5,425 nucleotides of DNA from an uncultured Ruminococcus sp. (GTDB lineage: Bacteria > Bacillota > Clostridia > Oscillospirales > Ruminococcaceae), in assembly GCA_947173865.1 (NCBI GenBank), contig CAMWGS010000149.1:1-5425 (forward strand), in the 5' to 3' direction. Positions 5,353-5,425 of the stretch are shown in pieces (positions within the stretch are counted from its first letter, which is position 1; each line of letters starts with the position of its first letter). The notes under the pieces were generated by a model, which had not been told where the DNA came from, did not search any database, and was given only the letters and a program-made list of their open reading frames with translations. The position numbers and the translations under genes were made by a program.

Positions 5353-5382
5353 TTATGCCATTGGTGAACGTATGCTGCTCAT
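5353..5382 (-). CDS. Nine-codon leader ORF (MSSIRSPMA)
   Basis: The minus strand has AGGAGG at 5395-5390, seven bases, then ATG and nine codons reading MSSIRSPMA, then TAA. A perfect -10 box TATAAT (5419-5414) lies just upstream, so this would be the first translated ORF of the transcript. It ends 54 bases before the start of the 241-residue gene. Such an ideal ribosome binding site on so short an ORF suggests a leader peptide or a translation-sensing element. The residues show no run of one amino acid as in classic amino-acid attenuators, and no rho-independent hairpin is seen between it and the gene. Confidence 0.5.
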   Translation of the reverse strand: MSSIRSPMA

Positions 5383-5413
5383 GTCAGTGCCTCCTGTCTG
5401 TTTTGATATTTTC

Positions 5414-5419
5414 ATTATA
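5414..5419 (-). promoter_or_regulatory. -10 box upstream of the leader ORF and unknown gene
   Basis: The minus strand reads TATAAT at 5419-5414. The predicted start is near 5407, about 25 bases before the leader ATG. The -35 box would lie beyond the window edge and cannot be checked. A second TATAAT at 5327-5322, closer to the 241-residue gene, has no good -35 box and sits in an A-rich leader. Confidence 0.55.
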
Positions 5420-5425
5420 CTACAA

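Overview
The window looks like an accessory (mobile-element-like) stretch from a low-GC Firmicute, probably a clostridial or Ruminococcus-type gut bacterium. This is inferred from the AT-rich composition, strong AGGAGG-type ribosome binding sites, intrinsic terminators, a DUF960 protein and a DpnM/Dam-type methylase; no gene here fixes the species.

Left part (1-690, minus strand): the first codons of a CxxC protein run off the left edge, preceded by an intrinsic terminator and a DUF960-family gene. Upstream of that gene, and also on the minus strand, lies a non-coding unit with a perfect -10 box, about 160 nt containing four consecutive hairpins, and a terminator with seven T. I read it as a structured small RNA gene with CU-rich loops.

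Middle (691-1113): about 400 bases without a convincing gene but dense in dyad symmetry. There is a distant 11-bp inverted repeat, a two-part hairpin, a 55-bp nested palindrome built from two GGGA..TGTACA..TCCC units, and a hairpin that buries a ribosome-binding-like sequence. It could be a control region or origin-like region for the gene that follows.

1114-3356 (plus): one ancestral gene for a roughly 747-residue protein, with an N-terminal region, a cysteine cluster and a superfamily 2 helicase. It is broken by an in-frame TAG just before the Walker A motif and by a frameshift between motifs II and III. Three open pieces remain.

3502-4532 (plus): a two-gene operon with overlapping stop and start codons. 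It encodes a 63-residue excisionase-type helix-turn-helix protein and a complete D12-class adenine methylase. GATC, the usual target of this enzyme family, occurs only twice in the whole window. A strong hairpin at 4539-4566 separates this operon from a convergent gene.

4573-5425 (minus): a promoter, a 9-codon leader ORF with an ideal ribosome binding site, then a 241-residue protein I do not recognise.
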